The notes: generated by a model not told the origin, from the sequence alone. Positions 1-9,664 are shown, counted from the stretch's first letter. The stretch is DNA of 64,000 bases from Isoetes taiwanensis (GCA_021234155.1 JAJEKV010000036.1:1496777-1560776); one strand, 5' to 3'. Program-made: numbers and translations.

Positions 1-14
1 TGCTCCTCTGACTT

Positions 15-34
15 TCTCGACTCGCGAGTCGAGA
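15..34. repeat. perfect palindrome TCTCGACTCGCGAGTCGAGA
   Basis: A 20-nt sequence identical to its own reverse complement, centred on an NruI site (TCGCGA). First of ten related sites in the window. Equivalent to the site at 315-338 in the second repeat unit. Confidence 0.95.
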
Positions 35-111
35 TACCCCAGGGCAATAGAGAGAACATTAGAGATTGATGGTTGATGAGTGAAAGCATCGAGCCTTCCC
101 ATCCTTTCTTC

Positions 112-175
112 CCCCGCCTCTTCGTGCAATGTCGCTTAGTTTATATCCTAAGTTGCATTGTTCGAAGAGGCGGGG
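112..175. repeat. imperfect hairpin between palindromes, copy 1
   Basis: CCCCGCCTCTTCG at 112-124 pairs with CGAAGAGGCGGGG at 163-175. Inner pairs are CAATG/CATTG and CTTAG/CTAAG around a short TATAT loop. The stem is long enough to resemble a small-RNA precursor, but expression is not shown by the sequence. Confidence 0.8.
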
Positions 176-254
176 CAAGCAAGGATTTGGGAATGAGCGG
201 TGCTTTCACTTTGGCCTTCACTCTTCTTCTATGTTCTGTCCTCTCCTGTGGGTA

Positions 255-276
255 TTCTCGACTCGCGAGTCGAGAA
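255..276. repeat. perfect palindrome, 22 nt
   Basis: Same core as at 15-34, flanked by one matched T/A pair on each side. It forms a close pair with the palindrome at 315-338, with about 38 bases between them. Confidence 0.95.
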
Positions 277-314
277 AGTCCCTTGAATCTTCTCTTTTCC
301 TGTGCTCCTCTGAC

Positions 315-338
315 TTTCTCGACTCGCGAGTCGAGAAA
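315..338. repeat. perfect palindrome, 24 nt
   Basis: Same core with two further matched T/A pairs. The spacing to the first palindrome (302 bases centre to centre) defines the tandem period. Confidence 0.95.
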
Positions 339-413
339 CTCCAGGGTAATAGAGAGAACATTAGAGATTAATGGTTGAAGAGTGAAAGCATCGAGCCTTC
401 CCAATCTTTCTTT

Positions 414-476
414 CCCCGCCTCTTCGAGCAATGTCACTTAGTTTATATCCTAAGTTGCATCGTTCGAAGAGGCGTG
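414..476. repeat. imperfect hairpin between palindromes, copy 2
   Basis: Second copy of the 112-175 hairpin. CGCCTCTTCG pairs with CGAAGAGGCG at 465-474. The loop sequence TTTATATC is conserved between copies. Confidence 0.75.
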
Positions 477-555
477 AAAGCAAAGATTTGGGAACGCGCG
501 ATGCTTTCGCTCTGGCCTTGACTCTCCTTCTATATTTTCTCCTCTCCTGTAGGTA

Positions 556-577
556 TTCTCGACTCGCGAGTCGAGAA
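556..577. repeat. perfect palindrome, 22 nt
   Basis: Counterpart of 255-276 one period downstream. After it the tandem unit decays, and about 85 bases later the coding-like sequence of the phosphatase locus begins. Confidence 0.95.
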
Positions 578-663
578 AGTCCCTGCATCCTCCTATTCCT
601 TGTTTCCCTCGGGTTTTAGGATATACTTTCATGCTCTGACATTGTGACATTTACTGAATGCAG

Positions 664-2270
664 CCCGTATCCTGACCAGATCATACACTCTCGGCAATAG
701 TGGAAAGCATTGGGTTGTCCTCAGCGTCCTAAAGGAAACAGGGTTCCCTCGGATAAGTGGAAAACCTTCGAGAAACTCTGCAAATATGTTCTTCTGGAAG
801 GCCAGGAAGATGATGAGGGAGAGGAATGAGACGAGAAGAAGAAGAGAAACTAAGAAAGGGCAGGGAATCTCTATCAGACCAATATGACCTCATTCTTAGC
901 ACTGATGCGATCTGGGAGAAATGGACTGAGATATGGGCTCTATGGACAAGAGGCAAGCTTAAGGACAGCAATGGAGAATTGCCAACCAGGCCGGACCCAA
1001 AGTTGTTCGACAAGCAATTCATGAAAAGGATACAGGATCTGACGGACAAGGAAACGCTTGATCTACAGGGCAGAATCCTGGATGGAACAATCCTGCTAAG
1101 GAAAAGTAGTTCAAAAATGCAGGACGCAAAGGATTACGCCACAATCCTAAAGAGACGGCGTGCGTTGGAAGAAGGCATCACAGAGTTCTGCAATGTTGCC
1201 TCCAATGCATGCCATGATTTTGATTATTATAAGGAGAAGGCTGCGCTTGATGAGGAAAACATGAATGAGTTGAACCATCTATGTCAACCCTACATCAACA
1301 CCAAGCTAAAGCGTAACGTCAAAACCCTCCCCTTCCCTGAACGTGCTATGGCAATTCTGAAGAGGAAGCTTGGATTCGGGGTGGTTCCATTTAAGACCGA
1401 TGATAGCTCCCCTCCATTCCTGGTAACCTTGGGACACAAGGGGTTTGGTGGTCTGGAACTGGCATCTGGGCCCGTGGCACTATTTGCCATGAATATGATC
1501 GAAGACCCCACCCTATTTTATGAAAAAACTGACATTGAGCAGTGGTACAAGACGTGTCTGGACATGACCGAGCTGGATACTTTCAGTTTCCTTATCTTTT
1601 GCATGCCGGGCAATCAGACAACTGCTGTGTCACAATGGGCAGCTGATATTAACTTCACCAACAAGATTTTGTATTCCATATACGAACTGGAACATGAGTG
1701 TAGACTTGGCCTGCCGAAGGCACCAAGTTTTGCCAATATAGTTTTGGTTTTGGTTTCAAGATCGGCTGCAGACCTGGACAAGTGGTGGTCTCGCGAACAC
1801 CACTATCTCGACAAGTTCATGATTTCTCAAGAGCAGATGGAACCCTAGAAGGGCGGCAGATTTATGGAGGATGTGCCATTGATAGACAAAATCAGCACTG
1901 ATGGTGCGACAGGTCCAATATATAGAATTCCTATCCGGCCAAGAGTTATCAAGTACTTCATAACCAGCTTGGTCGAGGAAGATCATATTGTATGCGAGTA
2001 GTACATGAATGGCCTGTTCTCTCAGGGGGCTATGCTGTATGGAATGAAACCAATATCCGTGGTTGGAAATAAGGACATGGTTGAAACCATTCGGTCATAC
2101 CTGGACCTGCTTCATGAGCATTTCAAAGGGAGGAAGACAAATGGAAGCAGTAAGGACGATGATGACGAAGACAAACCTGACAGCCAGGGAGAGAAAGATG
2201 ACGGAGACGAGAATGTCCAAGGTTTAGACGAGGATGCTGCGGAACAAATTCTGGAGAATCTAAGATTGAG
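664..2270 (+). pseudogene. long 5' exon of a NIF/FCP1-type phosphatase locus, damaged
   Basis: The exon follows an acceptor-like TGAATGCAG at 655-663 and ends at a clear donor (GAG/GTGAGT, 2270/2271). Reading starts in one frame (segment WKTFEKLCKYVLLEG, about 755-800) and shifts around 820-828 to the frame that stays open from 826. In-frame TAG codons lie at 698-700, 1846-1848 and 1999-2001; no TAA or TGA occurs in the kept frame after the shift. The product is charged and rich in K, E and D, with an acidic linker near 2150-2250 (DDDDED). I do not recognise this N-terminal part. It joins in frame across a 131-bp intron to the phosphatase exon. The damage suggests a pseudogene, although long stretches are conserved and open. 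Confidence 0.6.
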
Positions 2271-2294
2271 GTGAGTTCACTTTGCTCTCGGGGT

Positions 2295-2320
2295 GTTTCT
2301 CGACTCGCGAGTCGAGAAAC
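2295..2320. repeat. perfect palindrome, 26 nt, in intron
   Basis: Core TCTCGACTCGCGAGTCGAGA extended by matched GTT/AAC. It lies wholly inside the 131-bp intron. Confidence 0.95.
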
Positions 2321-2342
2321 CCTCCGAGTCTTTAACTTTTTC

Positions 2343-2368
2343 CTTTCTCGACTCGTGAGTCAAGAAAG
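2343..2368. repeat. degenerate palindrome in intron
   Basis: CTTTCTCGACTCGTGAGTCAAGAAAG. Two C-to-T-type changes from the perfect form (CGCGAG to CGTGAG, TCGAG to TCAAG), as expected from decay at methylated CpG. Confidence 0.85.
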
Positions 2369-2401
2369 TTGTTTCCTATCTGACGTCTTTCATCATTACA
2401 G

Positions 2402-2929
2402 GGACATCGACCGCAACCAATCCGGATCATTGACAATATCACAGGGATCTGCTGGCGGTTCAGGTCATGAGGAGGATACTGCATCCAAAAAAGACAGTCA
2501 AGAGCAAGACAGTGCGGGCAGCAAGAAAGGAGATGAAAAAATAATGATCCCGCATATGGATCCCGATCAAGGGGAAATCTGGTCAGAGTCAAACTCTAAC
2601 TGGGATCCAGCGGGTCCCACCAAGCTTGTAATATTTGACGTCAATGGAGTATTAACTGCAGTATACCACGATAAAGACGTCCCTGAGCTTAACACCTCGC
2701 AGATGCCGACAAAAGTGGGGTCTAAAATCGTGTATCCTCGGCCTAAAGCAAAGGAGATTATTGATTGGTGCCTGGAACGGGGATTCGAAGTGGCCATATG
2801 GTCTTGTATGGCAAAGAAAAATATTATCAATGTCCTTGGTGTTCTCGGCCTTCCAGTTTTGAAGTTCAAATTTGTTTGGGGAAATGAAAGGGTCGAGCAT
2901 GTGTCAGACCTCGATCCAGCCATCACAAA
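2402..2929 (+). pseudogene. NIF/FCP1-like HAD phosphatase domain, N-terminal half (exon split by transposon)
   Basis: After a low-complexity S/K/D/E linker, the domain starts with PTKLVIFDVNGVL at about 2615-2655. This is the HAD motif I position of the NIF (FCP1/SCP) family, with the second Asp replaced by Asn, as in plant DLNG-type members. It continues with YPRPKAKEIIDWCLERGFEV and IWSCMAKKNI, a typical motif II region, then FVWGNERVEHVSDLDPAIT. The exon does not end in a splice site: it is cut after AAA at 2927-2929 by a TIR transposon. The rest of the domain resumes at 9201. Members act on phospho-Ser/Thr of transcription-related proteins, but the Asp-to-Asn change makes catalysis doubtful. 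Confidence 0.8.
2927..2929. repeat. target-site duplication, left (AAA)
   Basis: AAA abuts the left TIR and is repeated at 9198-9200 after the right TIR. Keeping one copy and removing the insert gives ATC ACA AAG GGA AAG, an open, family-consistent join. A 3-bp duplication is the rule for the CACTA superfamily. Confidence 0.8.
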
Positions 2930-2948
2930 CACAAGGCCCCCAAAAATT
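2930..2948 (+). repeat. left terminal inverted repeat
   Basis: CACAAGGCCCCCAAAAATT. It matches the right end with a single one-base indel in the A run. Confidence 0.85.
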
Positions 2949-3773
2949 AACTTGCATTCATAATCACGATGAAAACCAGCATAAGAATGGTTTTTTGTAC
3001 AGGTAGCTTATAATCTCAAAGAAAATTGTATGTCAACCATGGTTTTATAAAATCACTGCTAGTTTGATCATAGTTCTTATACTAATTTTATATCTTTCAC
3101 TAGTTTTTTAAAGTTATTACTAGTTTAAAGGGTGGTTTTTAGGTGTGCATTGTCAATATAATAATTTAAGATGATTTTACATGCTACTTGCCATTAATCA
3201 TATATTCTTTTTGACATAGTTTTAATGCTCCCGAGTTTTTTTGTGTTAGTATAAAAACCATGTTTGGCTTTGCAAGTGTGATATGGTTTTTGGCACATGC
3301 TTCTTAACCATGCTTTTTAGTAGTCTAATATGTCGGCTTATTTGGTTGCATTTTTTATATGTTTATTTGAATCTTTAAAGTCACCACTAACTTTCACCAT
3401 AGTTTTTTACATTAATTGGTAACTCCAACTACTATATCTAATTTTGCACTACTTTTAGAATGTGGTTCTTAATTGTAATTATAAACTTATGTTATATAAT
3501 TGACTTGTTTTCATGTGGTTTGTGAATTTTTACCATAGTTTTGTTGGGTCACAAAGCTGATTCCATCCTATATTATAAATTTTTAGTGTAAGTGTTGGAC
3601 CCAGCCCTAAATTTGACGGCCAGAATTTAATTGACTTAATTCGACGATGGGGATTCAACTGAAAAAAGGGAAATGGTCTTTTACCCTATCGGGCTTACGA
3701 TGCCAGAGCTTATCATAGCAGAGCATCGCCAACTATGATGGCTACTCTTAGCTGTGAAGGTGGACATGGCTCG

Positions 3774-3848
3774 ATCGTCAACTGCTGCTTATGGCTTCAT
3801 CGTCAACTGCTGCTTATGGCTTCATCGTCAACTGCTGCTTATGGCTTC
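3774..3848 (+). repeat. 25-bp tandem triplication
   Basis: Three perfect copies of ATCGTCAACTGCTGCTTATGGCTTC, 25 bases each, without intervening bases. Confidence 0.95.
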
Positions 3849-3994
3849 GGACGTGGCTATGGTGAAAGCTTTAGCTTTGGCAGCAGGGATGTAGGACGCA
3901 AGCAGAAATAAATGTTTTAGATGTGGCCATGCACGATATTTTGATCCTAAGGTAAAAACAATCTGGTGGGAGCCTAATGCTGGACTCCAGACGT

Positions 3995-4055
3995 GGCATG
4001 CCGGAGATTGAACCTCGGCGCTCTTCCCTCGAGCACCAACGCACTATCATTTCCA
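3995..4055 (-). repeat. possible tRNA-derived SINE head
   Basis: On the minus strand a box-B-like GGTTCAATCTC lies about 30-35 bases after a weak box-A-like TAGTGCGTTGG, the spacing of a polymerase III promoter. One mismatch in box B and one in box A. No cloverleaf was confirmed, so this is tentative. Confidence 0.3.
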
Positions 4056-4279
4056 AATAATAAGGCTGCGGCGCCTCTGAGATTGGACACTTGAGTAGCT
4101 TCCAAAAAACTCCATGTCTGGATGAATAAGAGGCAGCCTCATTTGCGATCCATGCTTCATTTGTGATTTTGCTATGCTTTGACTCATGCCTCAGGTCTTC
4201 GATAAACATTGCTTTCTGCATCTTCCTCTTCAATAGTCACCCTTTTTATTCAAACGTGTTTATCCATAGTTTTGGTTAG

Positions 4280-7200
4280 ATTAACCAATGTAGTTTGGCC
4301 AAATTAATCATATCCTTGCCTAATTGTACTGGAGCATAGGAATAATACTAGAAACTAAGGTGCCACATTAAGGAAGTCTTAAATAGATGTGCAAGAGACT
4401 AGGGAGTGCATTGAACAAAGACCATTTCGAGCCAGGAAACTTGGACATATTTGTTTGAGGATTATGAGTTTCCGAAGTATGACTGCACATTTGTTTAGAG
4501 TCTAGGCATAATTAAAATTAGTATTCCGGTTTATATTAAATTAATTATGGATTTACACACTATATTTATCAAACTGAATAGTGTTTGCACTAAGAAAAGA
4601 AGAAAACTTTGGTTCAAAGCTTCAAATTCAGGTGTTTCAGAATTATAGTTCCAAGTGGTGAATATGGGGAGATATGGTTGTAACTATGATTGATAATGCC
4701 AATCCAACATGCATGCTAAAGGAAGCCGCCACCAACTTTGTTCATTTCTGCACTAGAGTTTATGGCATTATATTTTCATTGTAATATGTATCATCTAGCA
4801 AACCCTTACGAAGTCCTACTATACATCAACTCCTAGGTTCTGCATTCTATGACTTTGATTGTCCATAACATCCAGTGTTTTTTTTTGCTCACTTTGCTGT
4901 GTACATGATGAAACAATTATTGTTAATTTTACTTGCTCAGTAATTCAACAATTTTGAAATTGACTTACTCAAGATGGCAATAGGAATAAAATCCTAGATG
5001 CTAGACCCTTCACCACCACTGCTTAGTTCTTTAGTGCTTGTAGTTCTGCAATTACCGGAATAGTTCTTCAAATTGCTTTGTGGATCATTTGGAAAGACGA
5101 AAACGATGTGGTCTTCGTCAAGAAGAGTTACGACATTATTTGGATGAACTTTATTAATTTTTTAAACTAATTAGATATGTCACGACTCATTGGCTTAATA
5201 GGAGGGATAAACATGATAGAGATTCTTCAAATTGGGGAAAGTTAAGTTTGGAATCATCTTTTTCTCGATATTCAGAAAAGATGTGGGGACCTGTTCCATA
5301 GGGCAAGAGCTCTAATTCATCTCTTTCTGGGACAAGTCTAGTCAGAAGGGTCAATCTAAGAATTCTAGCCCCAACCCTAAGTTAGCCGACTAGAACCTCC
5401 AATAGGGGAGTGTAAAGTGTGAATCCTTCACGTTCTTAATGCAAAGTGGGAGGTCATATCTATGGACTTCGTTAGTCATGTGCCCAAAAACACAAGACTG
5501 TTCCTGCTATACATAGGCAAGACACACAGGAAGAACCCTAAGCCTCTATGAAAAGGGAAGAGTGTTACAAAGGCACGCCTAAGAGGAGACAAAGGGATCC
5601 CAAGGTGTGAAGTTGCCATGGAGTGTAAAGTGTGAGTCCTTCACGACAAGAATCACGGCCTTGATGAGCCAACAGTTGTCAGTTAGGGAGATTCCTGAGA
5701 TGTTAGCAGAGATCTTGGAGTATATAGCCGCTATCACCAAATGACAGTTTGGCCATTATAGACCTAAAGCCATTGTACTATATATATCAAAAGTTTTAGA
5801 CTTAAAGGTTATATAAAGGCTTTAACATTCTCTAATTTCCATCTCTATCTTGAGCGATATTCTTTTTTGTATCACATTATCATCATCTCGAGAGATCACC
5901 ATTTTGTCATTTGTGTTTCTTCTATTTTCTTTTGTGTTCTTGGTCACATAGACCTTAGCCAACCCCCATGTGACACTTGATACTTAATAAAAAAGGAGAG
6001 CTTGCCCCCAATATAGCTGAGCACCCCAACCAACCTGTGTGTCTCGTTTTTTTTTTCCTTTTCTAATTTCCTTGATCCTCGATATGTGAAAATGAAGATC
6101 TAGCAGTAGAGGCCTATGCCACCCAAAATTTGGATGAGGTGGAGGTGCTATGTAGATAGGTCAGAATTTTAGGAAAGGCGTAGTCTTGGTAGCGTTGGTG
6201 TGCTTTGAAAAAAAGGGGCATGTATCCTTTATCCTTCCATCATTATATATCCAACAAAATCACTTCTTAACACACATTTTTGAAACAATAATAATGCGTC
6301 AGAAAATACATTGCAAGAGTGTTTTGAAAGATGACTGCCTCAAACGGCAATGAATGGCCTCATATTTGGACTGTTAGGGAATATATCATGTTAATTGTAA
6401 TGAAGATAGAATGTTTAGAATCATGGGCACCCAATTACTTGTTAGGAATTACTATTGGTGACCCTCCCCTAGAACCCATAAGCAATGGTTTTCTGCTTCT
6501 TATGCACTATGTTGACTGACATGGACCATTACGCCTAGCCCCTACCTCACCGACTTGCCAAAACAATGTTTACTTTCTCCTTTCTAAATGGATGTGTTTG
6601 TTCAACCATAAAGAAATTCTTATCGTTCTAAAAACCAAAATCATTGTTAAATTGCACCTACCTATGCGATTCTCTTTGTTGCCTAGCATCTTTCATTTTC
6701 TTTAGGTATGCATGTAGATCTTCGGAAGTTTAGATGCTTGCTTTGGAAATTTGATTATTACAACTCGAAGCAAACCCCACGAATGTTGAGATTGCAATCG
6801 AATGCCATGTATTCGAGAATCGCACCATGTGTGCAAACGTTTTAAAACCAAAGAGCAAACCCTAACCCTATTATTTCGTTTTCCCTCTATTTTCCTAAAG
6901 CGGCGGTGGAGCAGCCGAGAGCTCTTCCCATTCTCATTGGATGCCATGGCATCTCTGAGTAAGTTTTGCTACACCTTTCGATGCGATCTGCTCTATATTG
7001 GTTCGATCTCCTCTTCTGTTTTTCTTTTCCTTTTTCTGCTTGGTTCGCTTCCGTTGGATGGATCTTTGACTGTGGATCTGAAATCCGCACAGGGAGGATC
7101 TTCGGCTGTGGATATGGATTCTAAGCAGGGTAAGAAATAGTGTTCTTTTTATCTTTTGTTTAATTGAACACAAAAATTCCTTTCTTCCTTCCGGATTTTG

Positions 7201-7480
7201 TCCCAATCCATGTGCTTGTTGCAATCATTCAGAAGGTACATCTTTACCACGGCAGGAGGGCCGACTTTTACCTCTTCAGGCCTAGTTGTGCACATCATGC
7301 TGATATCCGGGGTCTCATTGTTGCCAGTCTGGTGAGAACATTCATTTTCTTATTTTTTTATTTGCTAACAATAGGGCTTTGGTTTTTACAAATCGATCCT
7401 TTGTTTTGAGAGAAGGTCAGTGCCCACACTGAGCTACTATTTCTTTGGGTTTTTAGCATCTTTTTTATTGATTCAGACAT
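4280..7480. other. transposon interior without recognisable gene
   Basis: AT-rich sequence. Two copies of GTGTAAAGTGTGA(A/G)TCCTTCACG lie near 5408 and 5624, perhaps the remains of another element. The segment 6880-7330 looks like 5' untranslated sequence and an exon of a captured gene just upstream of the AVT6 exons, but I could not match it to the start of that protein. Confidence 0.4.
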
Positions 7481-7490
7481 CGCCTTTCAG

Positions 7491-7652
7491 GAGATATTCT
7501 ATCGGGAACGCAAGATAGTGGTGCCATGCATCATACGGGGGTCCTTGAAGAATGGGCTGGAGGTGCAGCATGGTGGAATGGGCGGCGAGTGGTGGTACTC
7601 CTTTTCACAACACTCATGTTTCTAGTTCCTTTAATTTCCCTTCGACGTCTTG
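7491..7652 (+). pseudogene. AVT6-type amino-acid transporter, captured exon 1 of 3
   Basis: Exon between acceptor CGCCTTTCAG and donor GTAAGT. It encodes DILSGTQDSGAMHHTGVLEE, then a tryptophan-rich turn (AWWNGRR) and a membrane segment (LLFTTLMFLVPLISL). This is the conserved DVLSGT-HHAGVLEEWFG-WWNGR region of plant AVT6 (SLC38-like) proteins, which export amino acids from vacuoles. All codons of this exon are open. It lies inside the CACTA-like transposon and keeps its introns, so capture was at the DNA level. Confidence 0.85.
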
Positions 7653-7736
7653 GTAAGTAATTCCTTTGATTGATGCCATCTTCACTTTTTCTATGCTTGC
7701 ATTCATCCCGAACATTCACATGCTGTATACTTTCAG

Positions 7737-7940
7737 ACTCTTTACAGTTCACCTCAGCCTTATCAATTGCATTGGCAGTGGTTTTCGTAGTGATCATGGG
7801 GTGGATTGTCATTGCGCAACTTGCTGCTGGTGAATTGAACATGCCACGTTTACTTCCAGATGTGCATGATCAGATATCGTTTTGGAAGCTGTTTACCACT
7901 GTTCCAGTCATTGTCACTGCATATATCTGTCATCATAACG
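7737..7940 (+). pseudogene. AVT6-type amino-acid transporter, captured exon 2 of 3
   Basis: Exon between acceptor TACTTTCAG and donor GTAAGC. Encodes SLQFTSALSIALAVVFVVI followed by a loop and TTVPVIVTAYICHHN, matching AVT6 membrane segments in the middle of the protein. The frame joins the preceding exon through a split codon (G/AC, Asp). Confidence 0.85.
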
Positions 7941-8011
7941 GTAAGCTGCTTTCTGTTACAATCTTTGAGATTCTTGTTCGTGTGCCAAATGTATGTTTTC
8001 TTGCTTTGCAG

Positions 8012-8300
8012 TCCATCCGACAGCAAATGAGCTTAAAGATTCGTCCTCCATGACGAGGATTTGGCGATTATCAGTATTTTTATGCCTTATAATTTACATA
8101 GTGACAGCCTCCTTTGGATATCTTCTGTTTGGTGACTCTACCATGGATGATGTATTGTCCAACTTTGATACCGATCTTGGATTGTCATATGGCCATGTGC
8201 TTAATGCAGTGGTACGGATCAGCTATGCTCTTCACCTAGTGCTTGTTTTCCCCTTAATACATTCTCTCGCTTATCTTATATCTGATCCGCACCTGTGTTA
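8012..8300 (+). pseudogene. AVT6-type amino-acid transporter, captured exon 3, broken at 3' end
   Basis: Starts after TTTGCAG with VHPTANEL, then a membrane segment, FGYLLFGDSTMDDVLSNFDTD and SYALHLVLVFPL, all standard AVT6 landmarks. After about 8265 the expected RLNLDGLLFP region appears only with a frame slip and a stop. The last membrane helices are absent. The captured copy therefore lacks both the N-terminal and the C-terminal parts and cannot make a full transporter. Confidence 0.82.
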
Positions 8301-8548
8301 TTCCAAGGTTATTGTTGTAAGTAATGCTCTTCTCTTCCCGTTTTCAGTGCACTAGATATGCTCCTTCATAACACAATTTTGCTTCTGAATTGCTCAATTT
8401 GAGTACTTGTTTGATCGAAGTCATTGAAAAACACATGGTAAAAATTATGGGTTCAATTCCCATATTGTTCAATTGCATTGCAGTCTCAAACTTGGCACAT
8501 GAACCACTATTTGATATATGCAATATTAACAAATCTAAACCAATGACA

Positions 8549-8757
8549 TTACCACATTGTGGTGTTACTGTAATTATTTAGGCAACATTTACCACATTGC
8601 GGTGTATTGATCCCTATCAATCCAATCTAAACCGACAACATTTACCACGTCGTGGTATCATAGTAAAATCTATATATTATGTCGTAGACTTACCAAGTGC
8701 ACATGCAAAAACAAAAACAGGTCAAATCGAAACCAACTACTTTACCACATTGTAGTG
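8549..8757. repeat. right subterminal repeats of the transposon
   Basis: Four copies of TTTACCACATTGTGGTGTTA-like sequence near 8549, 8588, 8641 and 8741. Each contains a short inverted repeat (ACCAC-N3-GTGGT), with varied central bases. They lie about 440-650 bases from the right end, as CACTA subterminal repeats do. No gene is visible from 8300 to 9180. Confidence 0.6.
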
Positions 8758-9179
8758 TTATAGTAATTAATCACTATCAAATATCATAAAATAAGATGCC
8801 ATCCAAATATCACTCCACTAAACTAGAGATCTTAAGCAATAGTACTTATCATATATTTTAAGATGTTAATGTAGGCACTTAATATTACCATGTGCATATA
8901 CTAAGGAAGATAGACGCGATCAAATATCATTCCATTAAACTTGATATACTAAGCATTAATAGATATCATATATTTTAAGTTGTTATAAAGACCAACTACA
9001 ACTATCATCTTCTAGTAATATGTTAAAAAGTAATACTTATTTATCACGTTATAGAATTATATTCATGAACCACATTGCACAACTAGATATGGTTTGTAAA
9101 CTTTTTGGCCCACAAACTCGTACTGATTTAATGATTTGGTTTTCACTAATAAACCAATATAAAAAAGTCATATTGATTC

Positions 9180-9197
9180 AATTTTGGGGGCCTTGTG
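9180..9197 (-). repeat. right terminal inverted repeat
   Basis: AATTTTGGGGGCCTTGTG, the reverse complement of the left end less one A. Followed directly by the AAA duplication. Confidence 0.85.
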
Positions 9198-9200
9198 AAA
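9198..9200. repeat. target-site duplication, right (AAA)
   Basis: Second copy of the AAA found at 2927-2929. The phosphatase reading frame resumes immediately after it. Confidence 0.8.
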
Positions 9201-9531
9201 GGGAAAGCCTATTATGGTGAAAAGCCTGGACAGGGTTTATGAAATATACTAGGACTTTAACAAACACAACACGCTGATCATAGACGACTCCGCCTACAAG
9301 TGCTATCATAACTCGCACAATACAATCATTGCCAAGAGTTATCGACCAGAAGAGTATGAAACGGATAGGTGGTTGTCTTTCAATCTCGTTCCTGTGTTGG
9401 CGGAATCCCTGTTTGCCATACTTGTGGCCGATGTGATTAGGAACTATCCGAACCTCAAGGAGGTCGATCCAGAGAGCAGCGCGATCATGAAAGCTATGGA
9501 CGACAAATATTATGGTGATCAAGGAGAGTGA
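9201..9531 (+). pseudogene. NIF/FCP1-like HAD phosphatase domain, C-terminal half
   Basis: Continues the exon interrupted at 2929. Encodes GKPIMVKSLDRVYEIY, an in-frame TAG at 9250-9252, then DFNKHNTLIIDDSAYKC, the motif III/IV region (family form NTLLIDDSPYK), then NSHNTIIAKSYRPEE and a C-terminal helix region ending at TGA 9529-9531. Removing the 6271 bases between 2929 and 9201 puts both halves in one frame, which is strong evidence that they are one exon. The amber codon falls where family members carry a variable residue. Confidence 0.8.
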
Positions 9532-9638
9532 CCTCTGCTTTCAGATAGTCGAGTTGTGTAAATCTTGTAAAGAAACGTGAAGAAATGTACTATATTATAT
9601 TTTGTGATGAATATACTTGTACATTGAGTTTTCGCTGG

Positions 9639-9664
9639 CTTTCTCGACTCGCGAGTCGAGAAAG
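9639..9664. repeat. perfect palindrome, 26 nt
   Basis: Core palindrome extended by matched CTT/AAG. First unit of the downstream array. Confidence 0.95.

Larger units (their letters stand above)
1..610. repeat. 302-bp tandem repeat, two copies, carrying palindromes
   Basis: Bases 1-302 and 303-604 align along their length. Each unit holds two perfect palindromes and one longer imperfect hairpin. The distance between equivalent palindrome centres is 301-302 bases. The third unit is lost after about 600. I see no exon in this stretch before the acceptor-like site at 661-663. The short reading frames here are made by the palindromes themselves. Confidence 0.85.
2271..2401 (+). other. 131-bp intron carrying a palindrome pair
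   Basis: Donor GTGAGT at 2271, acceptor CATCATTACAG ending at 2401. Joining 2270 to 2402 keeps the frame (codon AGG, then GAC ATC GAC). Two palindromes of the locus-specific family fill much of the intron. Confidence 0.8.
3035..4275. repeat. left subterminal repeats of the transposon
   Basis: The motif ACCAT(G/A)GTTTT or close variants recurs near 3035, 3258, 3307, 3395, 3531 and 4264. Degenerate CTAGTTT motifs lie between 3058 and 3125. Scattered subterminal motifs of this kind serve as transposase-binding sites in CACTA elements; that role here is inferred. No coding exon is seen from 2949 to about 6800. Confidence 0.45.
2930..9197. mobile_element. 6268-bp CACTA-like TIR transposon with captured gene
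   Basis: Terminal inverted repeats CACAAGGCCCCCAAAAATT (2930-2948) and its complement, one A shorter, at 9180-9197. The flanking AAA duplication and the frame-perfect rejoining of the interrupted phosphatase exon fix both ends. The ends begin with CAC, and there are reiterated subterminal motifs on both sides (CCATRGTTTT on the left, ACCACATTGTGGT-type on the right), both features of CACTA elements. No transposase is visible, so it is non-autonomous. Inside are a possible tRNA-derived SINE, a 25-bp triplicated repeat and intron-containing exons of an AVT6 amino-acid transporter. The exact superfamily is an inference, since the classical CACTA start is CACTA rather than CACAA. Confidence 0.82.

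Noticed and set aside
1-650. Several overlapping reading frames with SRLASRE, LDSRVEK and STRESRK words
   Set aside because: These words are translations of the palindrome in different frames and recur at each copy. They are not evidence for protein coding.
2930-9200. A 6.2-kb intron with a nested AVT6 gene
   Set aside because: There is no GT at the left boundary, and the inverted ends, AAA duplication and frame-perfect join favour a transposon in an exon.
664-9531. Reassignment of TAG to a sense codon
   Set aside because: The complete VIP3 gene and the captured AVT6 exons use standard coding without internal TAG. Deamination or sequencing error explains the four sites better.
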